Under the pieces are notes generated by a model. The model did not search any database and was not told where the DNA came from. It saw only the letters and a list, made by a program, of their open reading frames with translations. A DNA stretch of 38,928 nucleotides from Flavobacterium sp. 9AF (GTDB taxonomy: Bacteria > Bacteroidota > Bacteroidia > Flavobacteriales > Flavobacteriaceae), in the NCBI RefSeq assembly GCF_902506265.1, contig NZ_LR733616.1, positions 1 to 38,928 of the forward strand, read 5' to 3'. This document shows positions 8,076-17,043 of the stretch, piece by piece. Position numbers and translations under genes: made by a program. Numbering within the stretch: the first letter of the stretch is position 1; every line of letters begins with the position of its first letter.

Positions 8076-9059
8076 TTAATGTATAATTTGTTTGCTATTT
8101 GTTTCCATTAAATAAATCCATTGTATGGCTTTTTCTATAGTTTCTTTTTCATTACATTTTTCATCAGGAGTTATCGTTGTACCATATATCTTCTTATTTC
8201 GATCGATAAATGTGCTTATAGCTAAATTTATACGCGAACCATCTGATAAAGTGTAAGATTTGCAACCTGTTGAAACACCAAATGTATTATTACCAAAAAA
8301 TCTTGTTTTTTCCCTACCTTTAAAAGCAACTGCAATGGCTTCACCTGAACTAGCCGTTTTATTATTAATCAGAACAGCTACAAAGGGATTTTTATCTTTC
8401 AACAAAATTAATTCTTTTTGTAATGTTTGTACAATAGTATCATTTAAATAAGCTTTACCATTTAACAGTTTCCATGATTGATAATGACTATTACTATCCT
8501 GAAAGTATCCTACAATTCCATTTCCGAGTATGGGCTCAATACAAACTAGCATAGGCCACATGTTTCCACCGAAGTTTTCCCTTAAATCGACAATCCAACC
8601 CTTTGGATTTTTTTGATTTTCTTTTTCCATTTTTTCTAATAAAGAATGCATATAATCTTTGCTATCCTCATCTGAACCTATAAAAAAAGGAACTCTTATG
8701 TATCCTATATCATGAGGAACAATTTCATCTTTAAATGTGGGTAAAGGATTTAGGGCATCTTCTAGATTAGAATTTTTAATAGGTTCAAAATAGCTGTGCT
8801 TATCATTTAATTCTTTGATAGCTAAAAAAATAGAAGGATAAGTGTCTTCAATTTCTTTTGCATTTTTAGCTTTAGAATATATTTTTGTTTTAAATTGTTT
8901 CCAATCAATTTTGTTTTTATTTACACAATTCTTTTCTAATAAGACTATAACTTCATCAATATATCCTTTTGCAGTAGGAGACAGGCTAGGTGAAGAATTA
9001 TTTTTACAACTCAATAAAAAAGTAAATAAAGCAAAACTTATTATAATCTTATTTTTCAT
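8076..9059 (-). CDS. S41 family peptidase lipoprotein
   Basis: A 327-residue protein with signal peptide and lipobox FLLSC (Cys 18). An N-terminal helical region is followed by an S41 catalytic core: IGYIRVPFF, GWIVDLRENFGGNMWPM, and the nucleophile region VLINNKTASSGEA (Ser 237/238), then FFGNNTFGVSTG and LSDGSRINLAIS. The Lys normally found about 25 residues after Ser in C-terminal-processing peptidases is not in an obvious place. The protein therefore looks closer to the tricorn/retinoid-binding-like branch common in Bacteroidota. No PDZ domain is apparent. It sits between the bestrophin gene (20-bp gap) and the S33 peptidase (11-bp gap), so the three are probably co-transcribed. Confidence 0.85.
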   Translation of the reverse strand: MKNKIIISFALFTFLLSCKNNSSPSLSPTAKGYIDEVIVLLEKNCVNKNKIDWKQFKTKIYSKAKNAKEIEDTYPSIFLAIKELNDKHSYFEPIKNSNLEDALNPLPTFKDEIVPHDIGYIRVPFFIGSDEDSKDYMHSLLEKMEKENQKNPKGWIVDLRENFGGNMWPMLVCIEPILGNGIVGYFQDSNSHYQSWKLLNGKAYLNDTIVQTLQKELILLKDKNPFVAVLINNKTASSGEAIAVAFKGREKTRFFGNNTFGVSTGCKSYTLSDGSRINLAISTFIDRNKKIYGTTITPDEKCNEKETIEKAIQWIYLMETNSKQIIH

Positions 9060-9079
9060 TGAGAATTTTTAAATTATTA

Positions 9080-9943
9080 TTACAAAATTTCTTCTACATG
9101 CTTTTTAATATTGCTTGCTAATTTTTCTGTGGGTAAGTCATTCGCATCACCTCCAAAAGGGTCTTCAATTTCTTCAGCAATGAGCTCTAAACTGGCTAAA
9201 ACGTAAAAGATGAAAACTACTACTGGAATTACATAATAACCTAAATTAAAAACATAACCAAAAGGTAATGTCATAATATAAAAGAAAATAAACTTTTTTA
9301 TAAATGAACTATAAGAGTAGGGAATAGGTGTGTTTTTAATACGTTCACAAGCACCACAAATATCGGTAAAGGATTGTATTTCATTATTGATGATAATTAA
9401 TTGATCACCTGTTATTTTGCCAGCATCATGTAATTCAATAATTTTTTTAAATAGTATTTTAGCCACTTGATTAGGACGGTGTTTATGATGATCAATTTCT
9501 AAATCTAAACCTTCAAATAACATTTTAGCAGTTTCTTCGTCTGCTAAATGCTTTTGCAATACAGATGCATAAGCAGGAATAACTCGTTTAAAAAATAGCT
9601 TGTCGTATTCGTCCTTTAAAATGACTGATAATTTTATGGCTAAATTTCTACTATTATTAACCAAAGCTCCCCAATGTTTTCTGCCTTCCCACCAACGATC
9701 ATAGGCTGTATTTGTCCTAAAGACTAATAGTAAGGAAATTACAAAGCCTAACATACCATGCATGATAGTAATGTTTTTTACATGACTTTGCTCTGAGAGT
9801 TGCCAGTATTCCATCTCTAAATAAGCTACAATATAAGAGTAAAAACCAATCGTAATCATCATGGGAATTAATTGACGAAAGGTATCGGATTTATGAAAAC
9901 GAAATATAAAAGTGATCCAGTCTTTAGGGTTGTATTGAACCAT
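9080..9943 (-). CDS. Bestrophin-like (UPF0187) ion channel protein
   Basis: A 287-residue integral membrane protein of the bestrophin family, chloride- or cation-permeable pentameric channels in studied members. The signature RTNTAYDRWWEGRKHWG follows the second membrane helix. Further family features are the early hydrophobic segment (IPMMITIGFYSYIVAYL), the paired C-terminal helices (FIFFYIMTLPFGYVFNLGYYVIPVVV) and the acidic IEDPFGGDANDLP, which matches the conserved EDPFGxDxxDLP motif. Length is normal for bacterial members. It starts a probable operon with two lipoprotein peptidases. Ion selectivity cannot be read from sequence. Confidence 0.92.
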   Translation of the reverse strand: MVQYNPKDWITFIFRFHKSDTFRQLIPMMITIGFYSYIVAYLEMEYWQLSEQSHVKNITIMHGMLGFVISLLLVFRTNTAYDRWWEGRKHWGALVNNSRNLAIKLSVILKDEYDKLFFKRVIPAYASVLQKHLADEETAKMLFEGLDLEIDHHKHRPNQVAKILFKKIIELHDAGKITGDQLIIINNEIQSFTDICGACERIKNTPIPYSYSSFIKKFIFFYIMTLPFGYVFNLGYYVIPVVVFIFYVLASLELIAEEIEDPFGGDANDLPTEKLASNIKKHVEEIL

Positions 9944-10118
9944 TTGATATTAAAAATTAGATTTAGAAATTAGAATCATAAAAATAGATAATTCTTGTGC
10001 AATTTAAAAAGTATTATTTGAAAATAACTTTTACAATATAATTAGTTTATTTTTATTTGGTCACATTAAATGCAGTTGAGTTGTTAGCTCGAGTGCAACT
10101 ATTTTGTTATTATGTTAT

Positions 10119-10143
10119 CGACTCCGCTAGAACTGACAATTCT
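10119..10143. repeat. Short dispersed repeat, copy 2
   Basis: The 25-bp stretch beginning CGACTCCGCT and ending in CTGACAATTCT closely resembles 1328-1351 (TCGACTTCGCTCGAATTGAC) and a stretch inside the M1 peptidase gene at 29051-29075. It lies in the spacer between the RND operon and the bestrophin gene. I see no gene in 9944-10171. Confidence 0.35.
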
Positions 10144-10171
10144 ATTTTAATCGAACTGACAGGAAGATTAT

Positions 10172-11476
10172 TTATTTCAATGGTAAAGTTCCTGCTAATT
10201 CTTTTAAATTGATTTCAGATAATTTAGTATTATATAATGCAGTAGCATAGCGTACAGAGGCTTCAATATAATTTTGTTGGGCGGTACGAACTTCAATGGT
10301 TGTAATTGTTCCAATCTTAAATTTGGCTAAGGTAATCTCTAAATTTTGCTTTGCAATAGATACATTTTCTTGTTCTACTTTACTCAATTCCAAATTGGTT
10401 AGATAACTTTGGTATAAAGAAGCCATTTGTGATTCAATAGCTAATTTTTGTTGGTCTAAAAGAATAGATGCATTTTCTACTTCATATTTTGCAACCTTTT
10501 CTCTCTTATTTTGTAAAAAGCCATTAAATATGGGTACACTAGCAGTAACACCATAAACAAATCCTTGAGAAGAAGATTGTGTGATAAAACCTAAAGAAGC
10601 TTCTGATCTTGAAAAATTATATCCAGATGTTAAACGAACTGTAGGATAACGAGTTCCTTTCACTTGTTTAAGATTTAAATCGGCAATTTTTTTATTCAAG
10701 ATTTGTGCTTGAAGTTGCGGATTTTGTTTCGTAGCTAATTCTTTTAATTCATCAAATAGTAAATTACTATCAAAAACTACATCGTTATTAACTTTAAAAT
10801 TAGTTTGTAAGTTTCTAGATAATAATTCGTTAAGTCTTATTTGTGTATTTTTATACAGCTCTTTTTGACTCAATAATAAACTTCTATCTGTATTTAAATC
10901 CACTTGTGCGTTTAAAACTTCTAATTTTGATGCTTTACCAATTGAAAATCGATTTTGTGCAGTGGTAACTCTCTCATTTGAAATTACAATAGCGCTATCA
11001 ATGGAGGCCATCACATGTTGTTGTTGTACCAAATTAAAATAAGTGAGATACACTTCACTAATACGATTCAAAATGGTAGCTTGTAATTCCGTTTTACCTT
11101 GCGCTTCTAAGGTAGCTAATTGTTCTTTTCTAGCAAACATACTAAATCCATCGAAAAGAGTCCAATCTAACCCTATGCCATAATTCAAGCTAAAGTTCTT
11201 CGCATTATCCAATTCTCTTACAGACCCATCTGATTGTGTCTGTTTCGTATTTAATTGACTGTTAGTATTCGTTAAATTGGCACTAATTGTAGGTAGAAAG
11301 CCTGCATTTGCCAAATTATTATTAGTAGCATCAATTTTTAAATTATTTTGAGCAATTTTAATTTCATAGTTGTTTTCCAATGCAATCTGAATTGCCTCTT
11401 CTAAGCTAAGTGTTTCTTGAGCTTGTGTTGAAAAACTAAAAAATAAAAATAAGATATAGAATGTATTTCGTAACAT
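10172..11476 (-). CDS. TolC family outer membrane efflux protein
   Basis: A 434-residue outer membrane channel with a signal peptide (cleavage after STQAQ) and two copies of the outer-membrane efflux repeat: an N-terminal one starting LSLEEAIQIALENNYEI and a C-terminal one around residues 230-425. The long heptad-rich helical stretches of the periplasmic barrel are visible (for example TTAQNRFSIGKASKLEVLNA and its counterpart ITLAKFKIGTITTIEVRTAQ). It is the last gene of the efflux operon, beginning 3 bp after the pump gene stops, and supplies the outer membrane exit duct. The N-terminus lacks a lipobox Cys, unlike NodT/OprM-type lipoproteins. Confidence 0.93.
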   Translation of the reverse strand: MLRNTFYILFLFFSFSTQAQETLSLEEAIQIALENNYEIKIAQNNLKIDATNNNLANAGFLPTISANLTNTNSQLNTKQTQSDGSVRELDNAKNFSLNYGIGLDWTLFDGFSMFARKEQLATLEAQGKTELQATILNRISEVYLTYFNLVQQQHVMASIDSAIVISNERVTTAQNRFSIGKASKLEVLNAQVDLNTDRSLLLSQKELYKNTQIRLNELLSRNLQTNFKVNNDVVFDSNLLFDELKELATKQNPQLQAQILNKKIADLNLKQVKGTRYPTVRLTSGYNFSRSEASLGFITQSSSQGFVYGVTASVPIFNGFLQNKREKVAKYEVENASILLDQQKLAIESQMASLYQSYLTNLELSKVEQENVSIAKQNLEITLAKFKIGTITTIEVRTAQQNYIEASVRYATALYNTKLSEINLKELAGTLPLK

Positions 11477-11479
11477 AAT

Positions 11480-14400
11480 TTATTTTTCTAAAGCATCTAA
11501 ATTATCAAATTCTGGTCGGTGTTTTCTTTGCTTTGACCATAACAAATAAATAGTGGGTATAACAAATAAAGTGAGTACCAAAGAGAATAATGTTCCTCCT
11601 ACAATAACCACACCCATTCCCATCCTACTAGCAGAAGCAGCACCTAAAGACATCGCAATAGGTAAGGCTCCTAAAGCAATGGCTAAACTTGTCATAAGAA
11701 TAGGACGCAATCGAGATTCAGATGCTTCAATAATAGCATCATATTTAGATTTTCCTTGTTCGCGTAATTGATTCGCAAATTCAACTATTAAAATTCCATT
11801 TTTGGTCACTAAACCAATTAACATAATCGTTCCAATCTGACTAAAAATATTCCAAGTTTGTCCAAATAACCATAAGGAAAATAAAGCTCCTGCAATGGCC
11901 ATGGGTACAGTAAGAATAATAATAAATGGATCTACAAAACTTTCAAATTGAGCCGCTAAGATTAAGAAAATTAATAATAACGCTAGTCCAAATGCAAATG
12001 AAGTATTGGAACTACTTTCTACGAAATCTCTAGATTCGCCTCCTAAATCTGTTGTAAAGGTATCATCTAAGACTTTCGCTTTAATTGCATCCATAGCTTC
12101 TATACCATCATTAATACTTTTTCCTGGAGCCAATCCTGCACTAACTGTTGCAGACATATAGCGGTTGTTATGATATAATTGCGGTGGATTACTTTGTTCA
12201 TCAACAGAAACTACGTTATCCATTTGTATTAATTCACCTTTATCATTTCGGATGAAAATAGAAGTTAAATCCAAAGGAGTAGCCCTGTCTTCTTGTAAAA
12301 ATTGACCTATTACTTGGTATTGTTTCCCATTTCTTGTAAAATACCCAAAACGCTGACCACTTAATGATAATTGTAAGTTTTGTGCTATATCGATAACTGA
12401 TATTCCAAGGCTTTTCGCTTTCTCACGATCGATGGTGACATTTATTTCAGGTTTATTAAATTTTAGATTTACATCCACCATTGAGAAAGTTTCATCTTTG
12501 GATGCTTCTTCCATAAATAAAGGGATTTTTTCTTGTAATTTTTGGAAGTTTTGAGCTTGAATGATATACTGTATTGGCAAACCACCTCTACGACTTACAG
12601 AAATAGTAGGTTGTTGAATTACAGATGTTTTTGCATCAGGATAGCGTTTTGTCCATTGCGATAAATTATCTGCTATTTCCATTTGTGATTTTTCTCTTTC
12701 ACTAGGATCTTTTAACGAAATACGTATAAAACCACTATTAACAGAACCTCCACCAAATCCAGGTGAGGAAATAACTAAACTGACTTGTTTTTCAGGAATA
12801 GAATCATCCACTAATTGCGACATTTCTTGCATAAAACGATCAGTATATTCATAGGTAGCACCCTCAGGAGTAGACATTCGCATGACAAATCCGCTTCGAT
12901 CATCTAATGGAGCAGTTTCTTTTTGAAGAATGTTAAAAAACAGGAAAATTAACCCAAAACAAATAATTATTATGGCAAAACTTAACCATTTGTGTTTAAT
13001 AAAACGTTCTAAATAAGTAGCATAACCCGAATTTAATTTTTCAAAATAGGGTTCTGTAAAATCATAAAATTTAGTTCTTTTTTGTTCTCCACCTTTCATT
13101 AAATAGGCATTTAACATAGGAGTTAAAGTTAAAGATACAAAAGCCGAAACGAGTACGGCAGCTCCAATAACTACACCAAATTCACGAAATAGCCTACCTA
13201 CAAATCCTTCTAGAAAGATAACTGGTAAAAATACAGCTGCTAAAGTGATTGAAATAGAAATAACAGCAAAGAAAATTTCGTTTGAGCCTTTTATAGCGGC
13301 TTCAATAGGAGACATACCTTCTTCTACTTTTTTAAAGATATTTTCTGTTACAACGATTCCATCATCCACTACTAATCCTGTAGCTAAAACAATAGCTAAT
13401 AAGGTTAAAACATTGATTGAAAAGCCACACAACCACATGATAAAAAAGGTTGCTATTAATGACACTGGAATGTCTATTAAAGGACGAAAAGCTATGGCCC
13501 AATTCCTAAAAAATAAATAAATTATTAAAATTACTAATAGTACAGATATAATCAGCGTTTCAACAACTTCAGTAACAGAACGCTTAACAAACGTGGTAGT
13601 ATCTATGGCTATATTTAATTGTATGTCTTTAGGTAAATCTTTTTTTAATTTTTCAAATTCTTTGTAAAAAGCATCTGAAATTTCTAAGTAATTTGCACCT
13701 GGCAAAGGAACAATAGCTACTGCAACCATAGGTTTACCTGATTGAGTAAGCTGGGTTTCCAAATTTTCTGGTCCGAGAGTAGCCGAACCAATATCACTTA
13801 AACGGATCACTTTGTCTCCGTCTGCTTTAATAATAATGTTATTAAACTCTTCAGCTGTTGTTAAGTTACCTACTGTCTTTACCGTTAGCTCTGTATTATT
13901 TCCAGTGATTTTTCCCGAAGGTAACTCAACATTTTGTTCGTTTAAAGCTTTCCTTACATCTGCAACGGTTAAACCGTAAGAAGTTAATTGATAAGGATTA
14001 ATCCAAAGACGCATAGCATAGCGTTTTTGACCCCAAATTTGCACGCCACTTACTCCAGGAATGGTTTCTAAACGCTGACTAATAACATTTTCGGCATAAT
14101 CACTTAATTCTAAAGCATTTCTAGTTTCGCTTTGAACTGTCATTGAAATAATTGCTTCACTATTGGCATCCGCTTTGGAAACAATAGGTTGCGAATCTAT
14201 ATCTTCTGGTAAACTACGAATGGCTTGTGAAACTTTATCTCTTACATCGTTTGCAGCTGCTTCTAAATCTTTTTCTAAGTTAAATTCAATCGTAATTGAA
14301 CTACTTCCTTGGTTACTGGAAGAAGTAATATTTCGAATACCATCAATAGAATTGATTGCTTTTTCTAGAGGTTCGGTAATTTGTGATTCAATAATATCGG

Positions 14401-14566
14401 CATTGGCACCTGTATAATTAGTACGAATCGAAATTTGAGCAGGGTCAATAGAGGGATATTCTCTTACACCAAGAAATTTATATCCTATGTAACCAAATAA
14501 AATAATTACCAGATTTAATACAATAGTTAAAACGGGTCTTTTTATGCTTAAGGTTGATAAACTCAT
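11480..14566 (-). CDS. RND efflux pump, inner membrane permease (HAE-1/AcrB-like)
   Basis: A 1028-residue proton-driven exporter with the normal length and double-repeat architecture (12 transmembrane helices, two large periplasmic loops). It starts with SIKRPVLTIVLNLVIILFGYIGY. The proton-relay residues are present: the Asp pair in GLVVDDGIVVTENI (TM4) and the Lys in GLVTKNGILIVEFANQ (TM10). The conserved ATGLVVDD and AQFESFVDP segments are also intact. The gene lies between the adaptor (2-bp gap) and TolC (3-bp gap) and is translated with them. The hydrophobe/amphiphile (drug-type) branch is clear from the sequence; the specific substrate is not. Confidence 0.95.
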   Translation of the reverse strand: MSLSTLSIKRPVLTIVLNLVIILFGYIGYKFLGVREYPSIDPAQISIRTNYTGANADIIESQITEPLEKAINSIDGIRNITSSSNQGSSSITIEFNLEKDLEAAANDVRDKVSQAIRSLPEDIDSQPIVSKADANSEAIISMTVQSETRNALELSDYAENVISQRLETIPGVSGVQIWGQKRYAMRLWINPYQLTSYGLTVADVRKALNEQNVELPSGKITGNNTELTVKTVGNLTTAEEFNNIIIKADGDKVIRLSDIGSATLGPENLETQLTQSGKPMVAVAIVPLPGANYLEISDAFYKEFEKLKKDLPKDIQLNIAIDTTTFVKRSVTEVVETLIISVLLVILIIYLFFRNWAIAFRPLIDIPVSLIATFFIMWLCGFSINVLTLLAIVLATGLVVDDGIVVTENIFKKVEEGMSPIEAAIKGSNEIFFAVISISITLAAVFLPVIFLEGFVGRLFREFGVVIGAAVLVSAFVSLTLTPMLNAYLMKGGEQKRTKFYDFTEPYFEKLNSGYATYLERFIKHKWLSFAIIIICFGLIFLFFNILQKETAPLDDRSGFVMRMSTPEGATYEYTDRFMQEMSQLVDDSIPEKQVSLVISSPGFGGGSVNSGFIRISLKDPSEREKSQMEIADNLSQWTKRYPDAKTSVIQQPTISVSRRGGLPIQYIIQAQNFQKLQEKIPLFMEEASKDETFSMVDVNLKFNKPEINVTIDREKAKSLGISVIDIAQNLQLSLSGQRFGYFTRNGKQYQVIGQFLQEDRATPLDLTSIFIRNDKGELIQMDNVVSVDEQSNPPQLYHNNRYMSATVSAGLAPGKSINDGIEAMDAIKAKVLDDTFTTDLGGESRDFVESSSNTSFAFGLALLLIFLILAAQFESFVDPFIIILTVPMAIAGALFSLWLFGQTWNIFSQIGTIMLIGLVTKNGILIVEFANQLREQGKSKYDAIIEASESRLRPILMTSLAIALGALPIAMSLGAASASRMGMGVVIVGGTLFSLVLTLFVIPTIYLLWSKQRKHRPEFDNLDALEK

Positions 14567-14568
14567 AA

Positions 14569-15630
14569 TTAATTAACCAATTTTACGTTAATTGGGGTAT
14601 CTGGTTTCAGGCTCATAATGCCACTGGTTATAATTGTATCTCCAATTTTAAGTCCTGAAGTAACTAAAATTGATTTTTCTGTTCTTGTACCTGTTTCAAT
14701 TTGAACTTCTTTTGCTTTACCGTTTTCTTTTACAAATACTTTCTTCCCATTTTGAATAGGTATAACAGCTTCTGTAGGGATTAATAATGCATTTTTTATT
14801 TCATTTAATGGTAATTTTACATTGGCATAAGTTCCAGGAAATAATTTATTTTGTTTGTTGTCTGCTTTTGCGCGCACTAAAAGCGTGCGTGTAGCTACAT
14901 CAATAGCGGGTTCTATAGCATAAATAATGGCTTTATAATTTTCGGAAGAACCCGAAACGGTAAAATCTATTTGTTTATTTACAGAAACTTCATGAGCATA
15001 TTTTTCAGGAATTGAAAATGTAATTTTTACTTCATTAGCACTTACTAAATTAGTGACTACTGTTGTAGGAGTAAGATAAGTTCCAGGAGAAATATTACGT
15101 AAACCAATTTTCCCAGAAAAAGGGGCTTTTACTATGGTTTTTGCAATTTGAGCTTGAATTAGTTGGGTTTGGGATTGTGAACTTCTATATTCAGCACTAG
15201 CTATATCATATTCTTCTTGGCTTATTGCTTCTTTTTCTAGTAGTAATTTTGCTCTTCGTTCATTTTCACTAGCTAAATTTCTTTTCGTAATGGCTTGCGC
15301 TAATTGTGCTCTTAATTCGATATCATTAACTTTAAAAAGAGTTTGCCCTTTTGTTACAAAAGATCCTTCTTTGAAATTGATATTTTCAACTATTCCAGAT
15401 ACTTCACTTCTAATTTCAACTTGCTCATTAGCTTCAATGGATCCTGAGACTGCAATAATATTTGAAAAATCATCTTCTTTTGCTACAAATCCGTTTAAAG
15501 TTTGTACAGATTTAGATGGATTACTCTGTTTATTATCTCCCTTTGCTTGTGAATTACTTTTAATACGATAGGCAATAAAAAGTAGGAATGAAAGTGTGAA
15601 TAAGGTTAAAAGTAGTGTTTTAAGTTTCAT
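14569..15630 (-). CDS. RND efflux periplasmic adaptor (membrane fusion protein)
   Basis: A 353-residue HlyD/AcrA-type adaptor linking the pump to the TolC duct. A single N-terminal membrane segment (LLLTLFTLSFLLFIAY) has no lipobox, so the protein is probably membrane-anchored. Next come a barrel-sandwich lipoyl half (EIRSEVSGIVENINFKEGSF), a helical hairpin (about 115-165), the second lipoyl half (TIVKAPFSGKIGLRNISPGT), a beta-barrel domain and the membrane-proximal domain ending VSGLKIGDTIITSGI. It is the first gene of the three-gene operon. Upstream lie a possible -7 element (TAGTTTTG, 15655-15662, minus strand) and two palindromes at 15707-15750. No regulator gene is adjacent. Confidence 0.93.
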   Translation of the reverse strand: MKLKTLLLTLFTLSFLLFIAYRIKSNSQAKGDNKQSNPSKSVQTLNGFVAKEDDFSNIIAVSGSIEANEQVEIRSEVSGIVENINFKEGSFVTKGQTLFKVNDIELRAQLAQAITKRNLASENERRAKLLLEKEAISQEEYDIASAEYRSSQSQTQLIQAQIAKTIVKAPFSGKIGLRNISPGTYLTPTTVVTNLVSANEVKITFSIPEKYAHEVSVNKQIDFTVSGSSENYKAIIYAIEPAIDVATRTLLVRAKADNKQNKLFPGTYANVKLPLNEIKNALLIPTEAVIPIQNGKKVFVKENGKAKEVQIETGTRTEKSILVTSGLKIGDTIITSGIMSLKPDTPINVKLVN

Positions 15631-15706
15631 TTTAAGATTCTATGGTTTGCTTTACAAAACTAGTTCTTAGCAAAATATAAAACTTCTACCTTATCATTTA
15701 TTTAAC

Positions 15707-15750
15707 ATTTGTAATTACAAATAAAACAAAATCTCATGATTTTGTTTTAT
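15707..15750. promoter_or_regulatory. Paired palindromes upstream of the RND operon
   Basis: ATTTGTAATTACAAAT (15707-15722) is a perfect 16-bp palindrome. It abuts a perfect inverted repeat with 13-bp arms, ATAAAACAAAATC (15721-15733) and GATTTTGTTTTAT (15738-15750), with a 4-base loop. The larger one could be a terminator of the decayed minus-strand gene further right. The smaller one, 77 bp from the adaptor ATG, looks more like a dimeric-repressor operator. Neither reading can be proved here. Confidence 0.4.
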
Positions 15751-15796
15751 TTACTTTTATAATTGAAATAACTTAAAAATAGGGTTTAGAATTTTA

Positions 15797-15964
15797 CTAA
15801 TTATCCTTATGCAAAAACTTCTTACTACCATCTTGAATAGTGATACTTTGAATACTTTTATCAGGTATGGTATAAGATAAATTAGGCGATAAACGATTAC
15901 GACTTCCTTTTATAGTATCCTTTTCAAAAATTAGTGTATCCAAATACAGGGTAAATGTTTTCAT
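15797..15964 (-). CDS. Possible small protein, 55 residues
   Basis: An ATG at 15962-15964 opens a 55-codon frame, starting MKTFTLYLDTLIFEKDTIKG and ending in FLHKDN. AAAAGAG lies shortly before the start. Composition is ordinary (mixed polar and hydrophobic, with a beta-prone SYTIPDKSIQSITIQ), unlike a random AT-rich frame, but I do not recognise it. It is followed by the hairpin at 15721-15750. A disrupted reading frame lies just upstream on the same strand, so it may instead be the surviving end of a decayed gene. Confidence 0.35.
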   Translation of the reverse strand: MKTFTLYLDTLIFEKDTIKGSRNRLSPNLSYTIPDKSIQSITIQDGSKKFLHKDN

Positions 15965-15998
15965 CTCTTTTGTGACAATTCATATTTCTAACTAAGGT

Positions 15999-16132
15999 TT
16001 ATTTGTTAGACGATGTATTATTTTTTTTATCAATCATTTCAATATAGTCTAAGTTATTTTCTTGATATTTTAAATTGTAAAATGTAGCGGATTATTAATT
16101 ACTAATTCTTTTTGTTCCACAGTTTGTCCAAG
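15999..16132 (-). pseudogene. Remnant of a minus-strand coding sequence, frameshifted
   Basis: Two protein-like stretches lie in adjacent frames. One reads LGQTVEQKELVINNPLHF (down to about 16079), then hits a stop. The other starts in the next frame near 16082 and reads FYNLKYQENNLDYIEMIDKK before stopping at 15999. A one-base shift near 16080 would join them. Upstream of the first part a stop and a duplicated A8 tract (16130-16150) break the frame. The family is not recognised. Together with the 55-codon frame next to it, this accounts for much of the 715-bp space 15631-16345, which holds no intact larger gene. Confidence 0.4.
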
Positions 16133-16260
16133 TTTTTTTTAAGTTTTTTTTAGAAATAATATAGGTTTTATAGGAAATTACTAATAAAGTCTGAAAAAGA
16201 TAGAAAATCGTTTATACTTAATCATTTAATTTTAGGAAAAATGTATTGCATATTTTCATA

Positions 16261-16292
16261 AAAAAACCAATTCTGAATTGAATTGGTTTTTT
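16261..16292 (-). terminator. Rho-independent terminator after sodC
   Basis: A perfect 13-bp stem (16261-16273 with 16280-16292) with a 6-base loop and A/T tracts on both sides, so it can act in both directions. It lies 53 bp past the sodC stop on the minus strand. Confidence 0.75.
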
Positions 16293-16345
16293 TACATATA
16301 TATTGGCGTTATAGTACTCAAAGTCTTATAACTGGAATTTTTTCT

Positions 16346-16921
16346 TTATTCTTTTACAATTTCTCCACATCCTACGCGATCACCAGCCGCACCACTAGGT
16401 TGCGATTTTAAATCATCTGCATTTTGGTGTACTACTATAGATTTACCTACAATATTTTTATTCTCATCATCACAACCAATGCACCATAGGTCCGTTTCTT
16501 TAGAAAGCGTGGCAATACCATTTTCATCCGCTTCTAAATTGCCTATATCACCTAAATGAAAACTTTTGTGTTCCCATGCACCATGAGCAGCATGTGAAGG
16601 ATTCCAATGACCACCAGCAGTAGAAGCATCAGCAGCACTACAATCTCCATTTTCATGAATATGAATAGCATGTATTCCAGGTGTTAAACCCGTAATTTTG
16701 GCCTCCATAGAAACCCTACCTTTATTTTCTGTAAAAGTTACTGTTCCTGAAACAGCACTATTACTTTTAGCTGCAATAATAGCTGTAGCTGTAGTAGATT
16801 TAGTTACTGTATCGGTAACAATATCAGTAACAATATCGGTATTATTTTCTTCCACAGTAACTGTTTTTTTACAGCTTACCATGGCTAAACAAAGTAGTCC
16901 TATACTTAAATAAATTTTCAT
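16346..16921 (-). CDS. sodC: Superoxide dismutase [Cu-Zn], lipoprotein
   Basis: A 191-residue periplasmic or surface Cu,Zn superoxide dismutase, converting superoxide to hydrogen peroxide and oxygen. Signal peptide with lipobox LAMVSC. The Cu/Zn ligands are in the expected motifs: HAIHIHENGDC, GGHWNPSHAAHG, HLGDIGN and VVHQNADD. The disulfide Cys pair is in GDC and in GDRVGCGEI. The closing GxRVGCGxI is the SOD_Cu family signature. An odd feature is the linker after the lipidated Cys: a short Thr/Asp/Val repeat (TDIVTDIVTDTVT) encoded by about three 12-bp units near 16809-16843. It stands alone, with a terminator at 16261-16292. Identification is secure. Confidence 0.95.
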   Translation of the reverse strand: MKIYLSIGLLCLAMVSCKKTVTVEENNTDIVTDIVTDTVTKSTTATAIIAAKSNSAVSGTVTFTENKGRVSMEAKITGLTPGIHAIHIHENGDCSAADASTAGGHWNPSHAAHGAWEHKSFHLGDIGNLEADENGIATLSKETDLWCIGCDDENKNIVGKSIVVHQNADDLKSQPSGAAGDRVGCGEIVKE

Positions 16922-17043
16922 GTCTTAATTTTAAATGTTTGTATTAGCTTATTTTCTTGTGGCTAAATTATGATAATGAAAACACTTACGCGTTACATAA
17001 TCTCCATTTGCATAAAACTTAAAATTTTGAAAGTATAACAAAA

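Noticed and set aside
11553..14417. Plus-strand open frames across the RND pump gene
   Set aside because: They are antisense shadows of a fully conserved minus-strand gene and have no family resemblance or spacing signals.
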